From: JACKOB01 sp024234575
GTDB taxonomy: Bacteria > Pseudomonadota > Gammaproteobacteria > Pseudomonadales > Oleiphilaceae
Reading direction: 5' to 3'
NCBI GenBank assembly: GCA_051208035.1
Contig: JBPJFZ010000013.1
Coordinates: 1 to 64,000 of the forward strand
DNA length: 64,000 nt
Part shown: one piece after another, positions 1 through 7,573 of the stretch
Position numbering within the stretch: the first letter of the stretch is position 1
How the letters are laid out: each line of letters begins with the position of its first letter
Position numbers and translations under genes: made by a program
The notes under the pieces: generated by a model
Database searches by the model: none
The model's input: only the letters and a program-made list of their open reading frames with translations
Told to the model about the DNA's origin: nothing

Positions 1-44
1 TGCATCCAATAAGTGTTTAATTCATCAAGTTGGCTGGTTTCCAT
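1..44 (-). CDS. 5' end of an unidentified island gene (cut by window edge)
   Basis: An ATG at 44 (minus strand) opens a frame that stays open to the window edge and begins METSQLDELNTYWM. An AGGAG ribosome-binding site lies at 52-56, 7 nt before the start. The gene begins about 35 nt after the integrase stop and in the same direction, so it is probably the first cargo gene of the element integrated at ssrA. Fourteen codons are too few to assign a family. Confidence 0.5.
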   Translation of the reverse strand, partial: METSQLDELNTYWM

Positions 45-79
45 GATTTTTCTCCTGCGTGTGTGGTTAGGAGAAATTT

Positions 80-1297
80 TCAAGTAGCCGTTGGGAGATT
101 TAAAGGTGCTGATTTAAGAGCGCTTACACTCCACCACTCCATAAGCGGTCGCCGTCTCTCAATATACTCGGCGCGATTGTATGCTGTTCTGACCTGGTTC
201 TTATCTGCGTGGGCAAGCGAAGCCTCTATCAAGTCGGCATCAAACCCGTTCTCATTTAATACTGTGCTCGCGATTGATCTCAGTCCGTGGGCGACAAGTT
301 CCCCCTGATAGCCCATGCGCTTAATCGCCATGTTTGCGGTAGATTCGTTCATGTGTGAGCGCGGATTTCTGTCGCCAGGGAATACGTGCTCCCGGTTTCC
401 ACTAATCTCTTTCATTTTCTCTAAAATGCCCAATGCTTCCTTGGTAAGAGGCACTGTGTGAGCTTTCTTTTTCTTCATTCTTTCTGCGGGGATATTCCAA
501 AGCGATTTCTCGAAATCAATCTCATCCCACCTGGTTGCTGCTGCCTCGCCAGGGCGAACCATGGTATGAAGCTGCCAAAGAATTAAGTAGCGTGTCGCTT
601 TTCTAATGCTGGCGGTTTGGATGTTTTCCATCAGCGAAGGCAGCGCTTCGGGTTTAATCGTAGGCAGATTGGTTTTTTGTGGGGCGACAAATGCTTCCTT
701 GATTCCCGATAGGGGGTTGTGATGAATAAGTCCGGTATTGGTGGCAAATATCATCACTTCATTCATTCTCTGACAAAGTCGCCGGACTGTCTCAAGTGAG
801 CCTTTGGCTGCAATGGGTTTGAGTACGTCAATTACTGCCGGCGCGGTTATTTGATGAACGGGCATTTTCTTCATCGAAGGAAATATATGCAGCTCTAATG
901 ATCGCCGGATATCTTCGGCGAAATCTGCTGAAACTTTGGTTTTTTTAATCTCCAGCCACTCTTTAACAACGGCTTCCAACGTGTTTGTGTGCGCTTCTTT
1001 GTTTTTTCTTTCCTCTTGGCTCCAGTGATCTTTAGGGTCTTTGTCACTGGCTAAAAGTTCTCGCGCTTCCAACCGCTTTTGACGAGCATCTGCGAGGGAT
1101 ACTTCGGGAAAGGTGCCGAGGGCAATGTTTGTGCGTGCTTTCGTAAAAGGCTTTTGGTATTTGAATAACCAAACCTTTGTACCACGTGGACGAACACGCA
1201 GAATGAGGCCGCTGCCATCAGAGAGTTCATAATCCTTTTCTCTAGGTTTGGCTCTCTGAACTTCAGTATTGGTAAGTGGTTTTGCTAGTTTTGCCAT
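80..1297 (-). CDS. P4-type tyrosine integrase of an ssrA-inserted element
   Basis: Site-specific recombinase expected to insert and excise a genomic island at the 3' end of ssrA. The N-terminal part (about residues 1-90) is the DUF4102/arm-binding domain typical of P4-like integrases, followed by a core-binding domain and a C-terminal catalytic domain. In the 405-aa product the tetrad is visible: Arg248 (MVRPGEA), His337 and Arg340 (AHGLR), His363 (LAH) and Tyr373 (AYNR). The frame is open from 1345, but the family start (MAKLAKPLTNTEV) is at 1297. The gene points away from ssrA, which places the element to the left of 1464. Length and residues look intact. No excisionase is visible in the window. 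Confidence 0.9.
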   Translation of the reverse strand: MAKLAKPLTNTEVQRAKPREKDYELSDGSGLILRVRPRGTKVWLFKYQKPFTKARTNIALGTFPEVSLADARQKRLEARELLASDKDPKDHWSQEERKNKEAHTNTLEAVVKEWLEIKKTKVSADFAEDIRRSLELHIFPSMKKMPVHQITAPAVIDVLKPIAAKGSLETVRRLCQRMNEVMIFATNTGLIHHNPLSGIKEAFVAPQKTNLPTIKPEALPSLMENIQTASIRKATRYLILWQLHTMVRPGEAAATRWDEIDFEKSLWNIPAERMKKKKAHTVPLTKEALGILEKMKEISGNREHVFPGDRNPRSHMNESTANMAIKRMGYQGELVAHGLRSIASTVLNENGFDADLIEASLAHADKNQVRTAYNRAEYIERRRPLMEWWSVSALKSAPLNLPTAT

Positions 1298-1394
1298 TTT
1301 ATGTACCACGGGATTGGTGTGGTTTAGGTTTGTGGTACATCCCATGGTACTAAAATTCTTGGATTTTGTGGAATCTTAATGGACGTTACAGGCA

Positions 1395-1436
1395 TAAAAA
1401 AACCCGGAAGCCTTTATTTCTCTAGCGTTCCGGGTC
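1395..1436 (-). terminator. Rho-independent terminator after ssrA
   Basis: On the minus strand ACCCGGAA pairs with TTCCGGGT (1402-1409 with 1428-1435), followed by a seven-T run at 1395-1401. It lies about 30 nt past the 3' end of tmRNA. It is therefore on the island side of the presumed attachment site. Confidence 0.8.
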
Positions 1437-1463
1437 TTCTTTGGTTCTTGTTGAACCTTTGTT

Positions 1464-1495
1464 TGGTGGAGACGGCGGGAATTGAACCCGCGTCC
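1464..1495 (-). other. Putative attachment site (att) at the ssrA 3' end
   Basis: The last ~32 nt of tmRNA, containing the T-arm and the encoded CCA, directly face the integrase gene. Integrases of this family commonly recombine within the 3' end of ssrA and restore the gene on insertion. The matching direct repeat that would mark the other end lies outside the window, so the exact core cannot be defined. Confidence 0.5.
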
Positions 1496-1821
1496 GCCAG
1501 TCCTCTGCCATCAGCTCTACATGCTTAGAAGTCCTTTAATTGATTTAACCAAGAGCGACCCAAAGGTCAGGGTGCAAAAGGCGAGCTCCTAAATTTTTAA
1601 CCAATCGACCAGGAACGAGGTCTTTTGGCGAACTTGTTCTATTTGACATCCAGTTCCGCGGTACAAGCACCTTAGAGTGGACGCTAGCAGGGGTTTAGGC
1701 CGCTAGAGCGTAACTTTCGTCGTTTGCAATTATATGTTTACAGCTTTGGATTTACGAGATTTGCTGTCATCTCGGCATGCACCTCAGGGTTTGTAACCCG
1801 CGTCGAAGCCAAGTCGTCCCC
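1464..1821 (-). ncRNA. ssrA: tmRNA (ssrA)
   Basis: Transfer-messenger RNA of about 358 nt that rescues stalled ribosomes and tags the nascent protein for proteolysis. The 5' end (GGGGACGACTTGGCTTCGAC on the minus strand from 1821) and the 3' end, with a tRNA-like T-arm and encoded CCA at 1464, are typical of the family. The tag frame runs from 1727 to 1695 and encodes ANDESYALAA followed by TAA. The common gammaproteobacterial tag is ANDENYALAA, so the fifth residue differs. Its partner smpB is at 3447-3929 on the same strand. Confidence 0.97.
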
Positions 1822-1833
1822 TTGTGTCAATTA

Positions 1834-1863
1834 AGTATATAAGGGCGCTTTACTGTATTACAA
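1834..1863 (-). promoter_or_regulatory. Sigma-70 promoter of ssrA
   Basis: On the minus strand a -35 box TTGTAA (1863-1858) and a -10 box TATACT (1839-1834) are separated by 18 nt. The -10 box is 12 nt upstream of the mature tmRNA 5' end. This fits a strong housekeeping promoter with a short 5' leader removed by processing. Confidence 0.7.
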
Positions 1864-1877
1864 GTGTATGTTGGCAC

Positions 1878-3260
1878 TTATTTGATTAATTTCTGTAACT
1901 CGTCAAAGCCTGCGATGAAATAGTCGACCACTACGTTAGGGTTGGGAATAAGCTGTTTGTCGGCGACAAGGCCAAATTGAACGGTGCCATTGTAACTTAA
2001 AATACTCAGGCCAACGCCTACCTCGCCAGACTGGGGTACCCAGACCATCGGCTGTATCAGGCGACTTCCGGCGAGGAATAGCGATTTGGTGGGACCGGGG
2101 ACGTTGGTCATGACAGCAGAAGCCTTTTTGCTCAGTAACTCGAGAGCAGTTTTTTCGAGAATGCTCGGGCCTTTTCCCAGCACTCCCAGCAGACCATAAA
2201 ATACTTTTGCCTGGTAAGACTTTTTCAATTCTTGCATATTTGCCCGCACAGCTTCATATCGTTGTCGCGGGTCGGCGATACCTATGGGTAAAGATACAAC
2301 CACGAGGCCAAATTGGTTGCCCAGTGTTGTAATGGGTTTGTCGAGTGGGCGAAGATTGAATGGCACCGCAACATGTATTGATTTGCCGGTAAGGTCGCTC
2401 TGTTGTTCAAACAAATAAGTACGTAGTGCCGAAGTGGCGCAAGCGAGCAAGATGTCATTAATAGTGCCACTTAATTCACTGGCGGTGCTCTTCACGAGGT
2501 CGAGCTCTAGCGGGTTGGCCCAGGCGACAGACTTCCTGCCTCCCAGTGGTTGTTTTAGGCACGTAGCTGGGTCTGATGGCAAAAGGCCGATTCGTGTAAT
2601 TTCAGAGCCTATAGCCAAGCCTTCTTTCGCAATATCAATAAGATGGCCGGGGTGTCTAATTATTTCCAGGCCCTCTTCAACAATATCATGACCAAGTTTT
2701 TCGGCTTTATGGAAAAGTCTCTGAGCTGAGCCTGTCAACTGCGTGAAAAAGTCCGCTTCTTGGTGGTAAGCAACTTCATCCAGCTCGTGAATCTCTGGTG
2801 TGTCATCAGTGATAGACAGCATCACACGTACTAAAGAAATGCCATCAGCGATGCAATGATGAATGCGAACGATAAGTGCACAGCCTTCATTGTAATTCTC
2901 GATTAGGTGCATTTGCCAAAGAGGCTTAGTGAAATCCAGTGGAGTGCTGTTTAAGTCGCTGGAAAAATGCTGCAGTTCTGTCTTGTCTGCCTTTCCGGGA
3001 AGCGCAACGCGGTGGAGATGATGATCCATATTAAAGTGTGGGTCATTTACCCAGTAATACTTTTCATTTTTTTCTTTAACGACTTTTTGCTGGAAGCGGT
3101 TATACCTCAAAAATCTTGATTGCAGCGTTTCTTTAAGTGTTTCAATTTTGATTGGAGACTCAAAAATCAGCACGACTCCGATCATCATCAGGTTTGTCGG
3201 GCTTTCCATTCTGAGCCAGGCGGTATCTACGGGCGACATTAGCTCATGATCATGATGCAT
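1878..3260 (-). CDS. Wax ester synthase / diacylglycerol acyltransferase (WS/DGAT)
   Basis: A 460-aa member of the bacterial WS/DGAT family, which transfers acyl-CoA to fatty alcohols or diacylglycerol to make wax esters or triacylglycerol at the inner membrane. The catalytic HHxxxDG motif is present as HHCIADG (His134, His135, Asp139). The N-terminal signature near residue 10 (SPVDTAWLRME), the NDILLA segment and the PFNLRP segment also fit the family. Length is normal. The gene sits between smpB and ssrA, which are adjacent in many relatives, so it may be an insertion into that pair. Substrate preference cannot be told from sequence. Confidence 0.92.
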   Translation of the reverse strand: MHHDHELMSPVDTAWLRMESPTNLMMIGVVLIFESPIKIETLKETLQSRFLRYNRFQQKVVKEKNEKYYWVNDPHFNMDHHLHRVALPGKADKTELQHFSSDLNSTPLDFTKPLWQMHLIENYNEGCALIVRIHHCIADGISLVRVMLSITDDTPEIHELDEVAYHQEADFFTQLTGSAQRLFHKAEKLGHDIVEEGLEIIRHPGHLIDIAKEGLAIGSEITRIGLLPSDPATCLKQPLGGRKSVAWANPLELDLVKSTASELSGTINDILLACATSALRTYLFEQQSDLTGKSIHVAVPFNLRPLDKPITTLGNQFGLVVVSLPIGIADPRQRYEAVRANMQELKKSYQAKVFYGLLGVLGKGPSILEKTALELLSKKASAVMTNVPGPTKSLFLAGSRLIQPMVWVPQSGEVGVGLSILSYNGTVQFGLVADKQLIPNPNVVVDYFIAGFDELQKLIK

Positions 3261-3405
3261 GTTATTCCCCTTATTATTATTGTCTTGTGGATCTTTATCT
3301 AATCCAGCGCACTCCTAGTAACACTTGCCTGTTTCTTATCTATCTCTGTGTCCATGTCTATTGAAAAGAAAGTCTAAGGGACGCTCGGTTGGCGTTTATA
3401 ACAGG

Positions 3406-3433
3406 CAGGGAAGCAGGTATAGTTCCTTCCCTG
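3406..3433 (-). terminator. Hairpin downstream of smpB
   Basis: A perfect 8-bp inverted repeat (CAGGGAAG at 3406-3413, CTTCCCTG at 3426-3433) begins 13 nt beyond the smpB stop codon. It lacks a clear T-run on the minus strand, so it may be a weak terminator or only stabilise the transcript's 3' end. Confidence 0.4.
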
Positions 3434-3446
3434 TCGTTAATGTCTG

Positions 3447-3929
3447 TTAGCCCGCGTGCTCCCTTACGACTCTTTGCTTCTGGCGGCTCCAGTCTCGGTC
3501 TTTCTCGGTAGCTCTCTTGTCATACTCTTTCTTACCTTGCACCAGAGCAATTTCGCATTTTATTTTGTTGCCCTTCCAGTAGATTGCTAAAGGAACGCAA
3601 GAAAAAGAAGTCTGCGCAACTTTACCCATAAGCTTACCTATCTCCTTGCGGTGCAGCAGGAGTTTTCTAGGTCTTACCGGGTCAGCAATCACGTGCGTAG
3701 ATGCGGTTTGTAATGGAGATATATGCGCGCTAATCAGCCATGCTTCTTCATTTTTGAAAACAACATAAGCATCCACCAGTTGACACTTGCCGGCGCGAAG
3801 GCTTTTTACTTCCCAGCCAGCGAGTGCGACACCAGCTTCATACTTGTCGATAATATGGTAATCATGACGGGCTTTTTTGTTTAAGGCGATAGTGCCGCTT
3901 GATGAGGTGCTTTTTTTTGGTTTATTCAT
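3447..3929 (-). CDS. smpB: SsrA-binding protein SmpB
   Basis: A 160-aa RNA-binding protein that delivers tmRNA to the empty A site of stalled ribosomes. Family features are clear: the N-terminal IALNKKARHDYHI segment, the EVKSLRAGKCQL core, ISPLQTAS, the HRKEIGKL block, and a basic C-terminal tail (KDRDWSRQKQRVVREH) that enters the mRNA channel. Length is normal. It is encoded on the same strand as ssrA, about 1.6 kb upstream of it, with the WS/DGAT gene in between. The ATG at 3929 is the family start. Confidence 0.97.
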   Translation of the reverse strand: MNKPKKSTSSSGTIALNKKARHDYHIIDKYEAGVALAGWEVKSLRAGKCQLVDAYVVFKNEEAWLISAHISPLQTASTHVIADPVRPRKLLLHRKEIGKLMGKVAQTSFSCVPLAIYWKGNKIKCEIALVQGKKEYDKRATEKDRDWSRQKQRVVREHAG

Positions 3930-4166
3930 CAGAAAGTATCAATTTATTTCCAAAGTTTACCAGCCACTATTATGAGAGCGTCTAGAATAATGATGGCCGT
4001 ATAGTGTCTGCACGTTTACTATTTAAAAACAAAAATTTAAAAATAATAATTTGTCGCAGATTTGATGTTTGTAAAGACGTATTGTACCGCATCTTGAAAT
4101 AATTGAAGCACTTCCACAATAGAAATCTGCTAACGACTATGTCGTATTTGGAGAAAACACGAACGA

Positions 4167-5675
4167 ATGAGCATTCGCCATGATCCTATTAAAAGCAGGT
4201 TAAGCCGCAGCAGCACCATTTTTTTGATGCTGTTGGGTGCGTCTGTAGGGTTTGGTAATATCTGGAAGTTTCCGATACTCGTCGGTCAGTATGGCGGCGT
4301 CCCCTTTTTGCTTGTCTACTTTCTTTTTCTCTTGTTGTTAGGTATTCCCATTCTGATGGCCGAGCTTGCGCTTGGCAGGTCGGCCGCAAGAAACCCTGTT
4401 GATACCATAGGGGTATTCTGCCGGGATTCGAATGTTAGTTTTGGCTGGAAAACTATCGGATGGTTTGCGGTGGTGGCATCAATGGTGGTCCTCAGCTTTT
4501 ACTCCGTTATCGGCGGAATGGGAATGGCTTACATTTTCTATTCTGCTTTTGGAGAATTTAATGGCATTTCCGCCACGGCGGTTACCGACACGATAGTTGG
4601 TTTACGGCAGAACTCTGACTTGCTGATAGTATGGCACAGCCTTTTTCTGCTGATTGTGGCGGTAATTGTGTCGCGAGGTGTTCGCGATGGCGTTGGGCGC
4701 GCTGCCAGAACCTTAGTGCCGTTGATGATTATTATGGCTGCCGTGATGCTGATTCATGTTTCTTCCATGGCGTCTTTTTCTCAAAGCTACGATTACTTGT
4801 TTCATTTTGATATCTCCGCCTTAACCTGGCGTGGTGTGCTTGAAGCGTTAAGTCATTCCTTTTTTACACTGACAATCGGATTGGGGGCGATGATGGCCTA
4901 TGGCGCGTATATGCCCGATCGTATGTCAATTCCCTGGACTGCATTAGCTGTTGCAGTCGCTGACCTGGTTATTGGCCTTGTGGCTGGCTTAATAATTCTT
5001 TCTCTCACTTTTGCTTATGATAAGCCGCCGCAGCAGGGGTTTGGTTTGCTCTTTCAAACAATGCCGTGGCTCTATGGAAAAGAGGCGATGGGGCAATTTT
5101 GGGGGGCGACTTTTTTCGTTATGATCACCTTTGCTGCCTGGACATCTGCCATCGCATTGGCCGAGCCATTTTTAGTTTGGGTGGTAGAGAGAACGCCGCT
5201 CTCCAGAAAAGGCGCCTGTGTTTTACTGACCGCTATTGTTTGGAGTGTTGGTTGTGTCGTGGTGTTTTCGCTTAACGATTGGAATGAAATGCGGTTTGCC
5301 GGGCTGACCCCATTTGGATTAATGGACTTTTTTACGTCCAGGTTTCTCATACCTGTTGGAGGCGTGCTGTTTACCCTGTTTGTTGGAATAAGAGTACGCA
5401 GCGCCTATCTGGCTGATGCTATTGCTTTTAAGTACCCTTGGATGTTTCGTGTTTGGCATTTAAACATTCGATACGTGACACCTGTCGCGGTTTCACTTGT
5501 TTTCTTGTTTGGTATATTTAAATTCACAGAGTCTGCTTGTCATGCCGCTCATGATGGCAGAGGGTTTTTGTGTTCTGTGTTGGTAACCACGCCTGAGCCT
5601 GTCGCCGATGCAGAGCTTTCTAATGAAAATGATTTGCCTGCTGAGAGCAAAACCATAATAGACGAGGAAGAGTAG
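4167..5675 (+). CDS. Neurotransmitter:sodium symporter (NSS/SNF) family transporter
   Basis: A 502-aa polytopic inner-membrane protein of the LeuT-like NSS family, which co-transports sodium and small molecules, usually amino acids. The TM1 signature GASVGFGNIWKFP, including the unwound sodium/substrate-binding stretch, starts near residue 24. About 12 hydrophobic segments follow, and a short acidic hydrophilic tail ends the protein. ATG at 4167 lies about 9 nt after a GGAGA element. The gene stands alone between smpB (divergent) and ratA, two genes that are neighbours in many relatives. The substrate is unknown; no glycine riboswitch is visible upstream. Confidence 0.9.
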   Translation: MSIRHDPIKSRLSRSSTIFLMLLGASVGFGNIWKFPILVGQYGGVPFLLVYFLFLLLLGIPILMAELALGRSAARNPVDTIGVFCRDSNVSFGWKTIGWFAVVASMVVLSFYSVIGGMGMAYIFYSAFGEFNGISATAVTDTIVGLRQNSDLLIVWHSLFLLIVAVIVSRGVRDGVGRAARTLVPLMIIMAAVMLIHVSSMASFSQSYDYLFHFDISALTWRGVLEALSHSFFTLTIGLGAMMAYGAYMPDRMSIPWTALAVAVADLVIGLVAGLIILSLTFAYDKPPQQGFGLLFQTMPWLYGKEAMGQFWGATFFVMITFAAWTSAIALAEPFLVWVVERTPLSRKGACVLLTAIVWSVGCVVVFSLNDWNEMRFAGLTPFGLMDFFTSRFLIPVGGVLFTLFVGIRVRSAYLADAIAFKYPWMFRVWHLNIRYVTPVAVSLVFLFGIFKFTESACHAAHDGRGFLCSVLVTTPEPVADAELSNENDLPAESKTIIDEEE

Positions 5676-5879
5676 TTAAATGCAGCGTTAGTTTAATCAG
5701 CTAATTCTTCAATGGGCTTGTTTTTTCATGCTATCATCTGCGCGCTTTAATCAAATCCAACGGCAAGGGAACAAGAGCGGCTCGTAAGCCTGCCCATAGA
5801 TAGTTAGTAAATATTTTCTGTGTAAACTGTTCTGTGTTTGCCACTTTTTGCTTTCGCTGTTTTCAAGCATTGAGGATCT

Positions 5880-6329
5880 ATGCCACATAAAGTTGATCGA
5901 AGTGCGTTAGTGCTTCACTCTGCCCGAGACATGTATGGGCTGGTCAATGATGTTCGATCATACCCCCTGTTTTTGCCCTGGTGCTCTTCGGCAGTGATAC
6001 ACGAAGAATCATACCAGAGTGATGGTGGTATTGTGTTGGCAACGCTAGAGGTGGCAAAGGGTGGAGTAAGGCATCAGTTTACCACCAGAAATCTTTTGTT
6101 AGAGCCAGAAACTATCAGGATCGAGCTAATAGACGGCCCGTTTTCCACGCTAAGCGGCTTGTGGAGCTTCAGCGAGCTTAGTCCGGAAGCCTGTAAAATA
6201 GCGCTCAGTTTGCAGTTTGATTTTCAGGGGCCTTTGGCGAAAATGGCGTTTGGGCCGGTGTTCTCGCAAGCCGCCAATACGATGGTAGATGCATTCTGTA
6301 AAAGGGCGAATGAGATTTATGTCAAGTAA
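5880..6329 (+). CDS. ratA: RatA / Coq10-like START-domain protein
   Basis: A 149-aa protein of the polyketide-cyclase/START (Coq10) family. E. coli RatA has been described as binding 50S subunits and blocking 70S assembly, whereas homologues such as Coq10 bind ubiquinone; the physiological role is debated. Family features include the N-terminal VDRSALVLHSARDMYGLVND, the YPLFLPWC motif and a C-terminal amphipathic helix. The preceding GAGG (5872-5875) supports the ATG at 5880. Its 3' end overlaps rnfH by 11 nt, so the two are translationally linked, as in relatives. Confidence 0.9.
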   Translation: MPHKVDRSALVLHSARDMYGLVNDVRSYPLFLPWCSSAVIHEESYQSDGGIVLATLEVAKGGVRHQFTTRNLLLEPETIRIELIDGPFSTLSGLWSFSELSPEACKIALSLQFDFQGPLAKMAFGPVFSQAANTMVDAFCKRANEIYVK

Positions 6330-6606
6330 CAAGATTCGTGTGGAAGTTGCGTACGCATTGCCAGAAAAGCAAAGAATACTCGAAATTTACGTGTTCTCTG
6401 ACACAACCGTTTTTGAAGCGGTGATGCAGTCTGGCATTGTAGAAATGTTTCCGATGATTAATCCTGATTCGGATAGTATTGGTATTTTTGGGAAAGCAGT
6501 GAAAGACCCAAAGACGCAAACCCTGCGTGAAGGAGATCGTATAGAAATCTACCGACCACTGATAATCGACCCCAAACAAGCCAGAATTAACAGGGCAAAA
6601 AAGTAG
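6319..6606 (+). CDS. rnfH: RnfH-family ubiquitin-like protein (RatB)
   Basis: A small beta-grasp protein of the RnfH/UPF0125 family, of unknown biochemical role despite its name. The conserved IRVEVAYALPEKQ start and the central VMQSGI...MFP and GIFGK segments are seen, followed by GDRIEIYRPL. The frame is open from 6289, but homologues begin just before the IRVEV strand, so ATG 6319 is chosen (ATG 6310 is an alternative). The gene overlaps ratA and converges on bamE with only 28 bp between them. Confidence 0.88.
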   Translation: MSSNKIRVEVAYALPEKQRILEIYVFSDTTVFEAVMQSGIVEMFPMINPDSDSIGIFGKAVKDPKTQTLREGDRIEIYRPLIIDPKQARINRAKK

Positions 6607-6634
6607 TTTAACGCTGGTAAAAAATCGGCTGAGG

Positions 6635-7027
6635 TTAGTAGGCGGGCTGTTCTTTTAAGGGTTGCCCTGTGAAATGGGAATAGAGACGTCGATCGTCATA
6701 GAATAGTGTAATGACCTGGGATTTTATCTTGCCATTTCCTTGTTGGAAGGAGTAATAGTAAGTCTCAGTAGTGTTATCAAACGTGTTGGGTGCCGACGGT
6801 GTGCCCAGAACGTAGCGCACCTGTCTTTCTGTCATGCCAGGTTTTAGCTGTTCAAGCATGTCTTGGGTGATGATGGTACCTTGCTGGACATTTATTCGGT
6901 ATACCCCGGGAAAACTGCAGGCAGAAGCAATAATGCTCAAAAAGCATATAGCTATCCAGTTTCCATGATGTCTACAAAATGTTTGAAAAAAAGATTTCCG
7001 GGTTTTTGGGTTCTGCGGGCTTTGCAT
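6635..7027 (-). CDS. bamE: Outer membrane assembly lipoprotein BamE (SmpA/OmlA)
   Basis: A small outer-membrane lipoprotein of the BAM complex, which inserts beta-barrel proteins. The long N-terminal region ends in a hydrophobic stretch and a lipobox-like IIASAC, with Cys37 as the lipidation site. The BamE domain follows: INVQQG, then LKPGMTERQVRYVLGTP, then the YYSFQ strand and the FYDDRRL end. The 130-aa length is slightly long because of the extended N-terminus. It is divergently transcribed from fur, the omlA-fur arrangement known in Pseudomonas. Confidence 0.93.
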   Translation of the reverse strand: MQSPQNPKTRKSFFQTFCRHHGNWIAICFLSIIASACSFPGVYRINVQQGTIITQDMLEQLKPGMTERQVRYVLGTPSAPNTFDNTTETYYYSFQQGNGKIKSQVITLFYDDRRLYSHFTGQPLKEQPAY

Positions 7028-7112
7028 CTGGCGTCGATTTCCACTATCTTCCGATTTGACCGTGAATAATAACGGATCTTTCGTTGATCTGCTAAGAGGT
7101 TTAATTAATTTA

Positions 7113-7523
7113 ATGTCACCAGAAAATCTTGATCTTAAAAAAGCCGGCTTAAAAATAACTTTGCCGCGAGTTAAAATTTTAAATATTCTTGAGAATTTAA
7201 AAGATCACCATTTAAGTGCGGAAGACGTTTACAAGGCATTGCTAGAGTCTGGCGATGATGTTGGTCTCGCCACAGTCTATCGGGTATTGACGCAGTTTGA
7301 GGCTGCCGGTTTGGTGATGCGCCATAACTTCGAGGGTGGTCATGCAGTGTTTGAGCTGGCGACTGATGATCATCACGACCACATGGTGTGTACTGAAAGT
7401 GGCAAAGTGATAGAGTTTTACGACAAAGTAATCGAAGAGCGACAACGAGCCATCGCAGCGGAGCATGGTTATGATATTGTCGATCACAGTCTCACACTGT
7501 ACGTCAAACCAAAGAAAAAATAG
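7113..7523 (+). CDS. fur: Ferric uptake regulator Fur
   Basis: An iron-responsive DNA-binding repressor of 136 aa. It has an N-terminal winged helix (LKITLPRVKILNILE, LSAEDVYKALL, VGLATVYRVLTQFEAAGLV) and a C-terminal dimerisation/metal domain (DDHHDHMVC). The frame is open from 7056, but the family start MSPENLDLKKAGLK is at 7113, preceded by AAGAGGT. Only the first Cys of the classical CxxC is present (C-T-E-S), as in Pseudomonas Fur, so this is not a defect. It diverges from bamE across an 85-bp shared promoter region. Confidence 0.95.
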   Translation: MSPENLDLKKAGLKITLPRVKILNILENLKDHHLSAEDVYKALLESGDDVGLATVYRVLTQFEAAGLVMRHNFEGGHAVFELATDDHHDHMVCTESGKVIEFYDKVIEERQRAIAAEHGYDIVDHSLTLYVKPKKK

Positions 7524-7573
7524 TCTGAATGTTTATAGTGCGGCAGATTTTAGCGTAAATATCACTTCGCCAT

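Noticed and set aside
3930..4166. Glycine riboswitch or other metabolite sensor before the NSS transporter
   Set aside because: The AT-rich leader lacks the conserved glycine-aptamer motifs and has no stable multi-helix fold visible by eye.
7365..7410. Loss of the second zinc Cys in Fur as an anomaly
   Set aside because: Pseudomonas Fur also lacks this Cys and is functional.
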